A stretch of 22,928 nt of DNA from Desulfuromonadales bacterium (GTDB lineage: Bacteria > Desulfobacterota > Desulfuromonadia > Desulfuromonadales > BM103): NCBI GenBank assembly GCA_030614505.1, contig JAUWTX010000007.1:1-22928 (forward strand). The letters run 5' to 3'. Position 1 is the first letter of the stretch. Every line of letters starts with the position of its first letter. The notes below the pieces were generated by a model, which made no database searches, was not told the DNA's origin, and worked only from the letters and a program-made list of their open reading frames with translations. Below, in pieces: positions 21,120 to 22,928 of this stretch. The translations under genes and the position numbers were made by a program.

Positions 21120-22073
21120 ATGATTCTGTTGCCACGTGGCAATCCTGTTAAGGAAAATATCAACCCGGGTAAAGTCAACCTGGCTGATGCACTGGGCAAA
21201 ATGCGTAAGGGCAAGTTTACCGGTTATCTGCGCTTTGACTTTCCAGACGGGACCGGTGTTTTTATTTATCAGGAAGGTCGTTTGATCAGTACCCTTTACG
21301 AAAACGACCAGGAACACCTGATTGCTTATGACGGTATCTCCCGCACTTTCCACGAGGCTTTGACTGGAACCGGAGTTCTTAATATCTATCGTCTTTCAAC
21401 TGAATTAGCTTACAGCATCCATACCCTGTTACATGGTGAAATGTTGCACAAGGGCCAGGATCTGCAGCTGATAGATATCAAGTCTCTTCTGGTTCGTATG
21501 CGTGAAGAGAAACGTAGCGGTTGCTTGCGGATCTATTCAAAAGAGCATATTGCCCTGATCTTCTATCGGGATGGCAACCCTCTCGGGTTCTTCCACGATG
21601 GTTCAACGGACATCGAAACGACAGCGGACAGTTCCCTGTCGGTTGCCAAGGAGCCCGGCGCTAAAGTTGACGTTCTTGTTACCCGGGGTGATAGTGAGAA
21701 ATCGTTGGCAGACCTTATGGAAACCGCTGATGTCGACGGGCTGTGGAGCGCTGCTGTTGCGGCGCGCCGTCGCCAGCGTGAAGAGCAGGAGAGTGTTGCG
21801 AGCCACACGTTGGAAATGCGTGAATCGGATCGCCGGCAAAAAACACTTGCACTCTTCCAGCAACTGGCTCAGATGCATCTTGGCAAGATTGGTACAGCGC
21901 TGGTCGAGAAGGAATTCGAAAAGATGAAACTCAACGGTGGCCAGCTTAACGAGTCCGTTCTTGATGGATTCTATGGGAACATAACAAAGGCGGCCAGGTT
22001 GGTTGCCGGGCCGAGCAGGATTGACAAGATGCTTGAAGAAATGAAGAAGGGTTTCAAGGGGCTTTCTAAATAA
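21120..22073 (+). CDS. protein with two DUF4388/PATAN-like domains
   Basis: The 317-residue soluble protein carries two related domains. The first (19-105) reads VNLADALGKMRKGKFTGYLR, then a two-strand turn VFIYQEGRLIST (47-58). The second (119-190) reads IDIKSLLVRMREEKRSGCLR, then ALIFYRDGNPLG (145-156). The pattern L..ML...r.sG.L.. + i.f..G.l is that of DUF4388 (PATAN), found beside response regulators and Roadblock/GTPase systems in Deltaproteobacteria. A charged coiled-coil (215-245) and a C-terminal helical bundle (245-317; ALFQQLAQMHLGKIGTALVE) follow. A signalling or adaptor role is likely but the partner is not visible. RBS GAGG lies eight bases upstream. A terminator follows directly. 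Confidence 0.82.
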   Translation: MILLPRGNPVKENINPGKVNLADALGKMRKGKFTGYLRFDFPDGTGVFIYQEGRLISTLYENDQEHLIAYDGISRTFHEALTGTGVLNIYRLSTELAYSIHTLLHGEMLHKGQDLQLIDIKSLLVRMREEKRSGCLRIYSKEHIALIFYRDGNPLGFFHDGSTDIETTADSSLSVAKEPGAKVDVLVTRGDSEKSLADLMETADVDGLWSAAVAARRRQREEQESVASHTLEMRESDRRQKTLALFQQLAQMHLGKIGTALVEKEFEKMKLNGGQLNESVLDGFYGNITKAARLVAGPSRIDKMLEEMKKGFKGLSK

Positions 22074-22087
22074 CCCGGTTCATATCC

Positions 22088-22113
22088 CGGCGGCTTGCGA
22101 GTCGCCGTTTTTT
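22088..22113 (+). terminator. Rho-independent terminator after the DUF4388-like gene
   Basis: CGGCGGCT (22088-22095) pairs with AGTCGCCG (22100-22107) with one G-T wobble across a TGCG loop, followed by six T's (22108-22113). It lies 14 bases after the stop codon. Confidence 0.88.
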
Positions 22114-22147
22114 CTTGCCTGAAGTCCGGGCTGCTAGGGAGGTGTTC

Positions 22148-22840
22148 ATGGAGATATTTCAGGTTGTATTGGCGGTTTTCTGGCTCATTGCAGGGGTGGT
22201 TTCTTTCTATTTCAGTATCGGCAATGCTCGAGTCTGGACCAGCATCGCCGTTGGCTTCTTTCTAATACTTCTTGGCGAAATCATCCCGGGGGCCCTGCCG
22301 TTTCTCCCGGGTCTCGGTAGCCCGTACGTACTGGTCATGGGTCACATCATAGGGACCATCTCCATTCTGGTTATGAGTCATGGTTTCCAGGAGTATTATG
22401 TTTTTACCCGAACCCTTGAGTTCGAGGGAAATAAACTGGTTGTTTACCTCGTGGCGGCTGGTGTTATCGTTGCTTCAATGCTCTTCTTGTATGCCAATAT
22501 AGGCCTTATCAATGAGGATGTGATTCGTATTGTCCGGATCGTCGAGAACACCAACTGGGTATTCCTCTCGCTGATCAACATTGATTTGATCCGCAAGATC
22601 TATTTCAATGTCAAAGACACTCCAATCGGTAACGGCTTCCTGGCCTTTATGGTGGTTTTTGCCTGTATCTTCCTATGGAAAGGCTCACAACTCTATATCG
22701 ACGTGTTCAGTCTTGACCAGGTCAAGGATGTTTTTCCGATCCGCTACGAGATTTCTTTCTGGTGCAAGAACCTTGGCAACGTCTTTGCGAGTATTTCGGT
22801 TGGTGCTACTTTTCTCTATCTTGGTAAGTTGCTGCGATAA
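22148..22840 (+). CDS. seven-helix integral membrane protein, function unknown
   Basis: The ATG at 22148 has a strong RBS (AGGGAGGT, four bases upstream); the frame is open to a TTG at 22115 but without support. The 230-residue protein has seven predicted membrane helices, at about 4-26, 30-47, 59-80, 96-118, 134-147, 167-189 and 206-227. Short loops and a Lys/Arg-rich segment (DLIRKIYFNVKD) follow helix 5. There is no catalytic or cofactor motif that I recognise; one Cys (Cys173) lies within helix 6 and another (Cys205) just before helix 7. The arrangement recalls the stand-alone seven-helix sensor modules of histidine kinases and diguanylate cyclases, but no output domain is attached. It is the last complete gene of the window and has its own downstream terminator. 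Confidence 0.82.
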   Translation: MEIFQVVLAVFWLIAGVVSFYFSIGNARVWTSIAVGFFLILLGEIIPGALPFLPGLGSPYVLVMGHIIGTISILVMSHGFQEYYVFTRTLEFEGNKLVVYLVAAGVIVASMLFLYANIGLINEDVIRIVRIVENTNWVFLSLINIDLIRKIYFNVKDTPIGNGFLAFMVVFACIFLWKGSQLYIDVFSLDQVKDVFPIRYEISFWCKNLGNVFASISVGATFLYLGKLLR

Positions 22841-22878
22841 TTTTCATCGCGGAACTTTGTGTGTTGTGTATTAGAATA

Positions 22879-22912
22879 AAAGCGGGGGCATCCTTTTGGA
22901 TGCCCCCGCTTT
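22879..22912. terminator. strong hairpin terminator at the right end
   Basis: AAAGCGGGGGCATCC (22879-22893) and GGATGCCCCCGCTTT (22898-22912) form a perfect 15-bp stem with a TTTT loop. The following sequence is T-rich but interrupted (AGTTTGTT). The symmetrical A/T base suggests it may work for a convergent gene beyond the window as well. Confidence 0.85.
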
Positions 22913-22928
22913 AGTTTGTTCGTATTAA

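Overview
The window looks like chromosome of a Gram-negative, probably anaerobic bacterium of the Desulfuromonadota (Desulfuromonas, Pelobacter or Geobacter type). The basis is gene content and protein style: an HflX with a long extra N-terminal domain, a DsbC-like periplasmic protein with a CxxCH motif, an MltD-type lipoprotein with three LysM domains, a tandem DUF4388-like protein, and a Pta-N-terminal/BioD-like ATPase. The assignment comes from recognition, not from a search. No rRNA, tRNA, CRISPR, prophage or insertion sequence was seen.

Layout. Positions 1-321 hold the 3' end of a PHP-domain phosphoesterase gene. At 408-1202 is a secreted protein made of two copies of one Cys-paired module. 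A bidirectional terminator separates it from a minus-strand operon (4870 to 1254): a P-loop NTPase, an ABC exporter half-transporter and an alpha/beta hydrolase. mntP (manganese efflux) follows, also on the minus strand. The plus strand then carries a DsbC-like thiol-disulfide protein, fabI, hflX, mltD, a small U32/UbiV-like putative Fe-S protein overlapping mltD, a membrane-anchored TPR protein and an Smr-domain protein. A 15-bp-stem terminator at 13490-13530 separates these from convergent rne/rng, whose tail is highly repetitive and charge-patterned. Upstream of rne/rng is a BioD/Pta-N-like ATPase, also on the minus strand. Finally the plus strand has an ABC-F ATPase translationally overlapping a ParA-like ATPase with a putative zinc-binding extension, a DUF4388-like protein and a seven-helix membrane protein.

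How the genes work together. Most are housekeeping genes: fatty-acid synthesis (fabI), ribosome and RNA functions (hflX, rne, the ABC-F gene, possibly Smr), envelope and periplasm (mltD, the DsbC-like gene, the secreted repeat protein) and metal homeostasis (mntP). Two groups look like less-described functional units: the P-loop/ABC/hydrolase operon and the ABC-F/ParA pair.

The most striking non-coding feature is a set of short intergenic arrays with strict 7- or 8-bp period. One (16361-16459) is telomere-like in composition. It is made of AGGG-ending and then AACCC-type heptamers, so it can form a large hairpin and a G-quadruplex on either strand. A related heptamer family occurs before hflX and, inverted, before the TPR gene. 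An octamer array follows hflX, and a palindromic element plus a 22/23-bp tandem duplication lies before the Smr gene. The best protein-level leads are a JAMM/RadC-like HxH-S-D signature in the HflX N-terminal domain, an ABC exporter lacking both Q-loop Gln and H-loop His, and a minimal UbiV-like four-cysteine protein.
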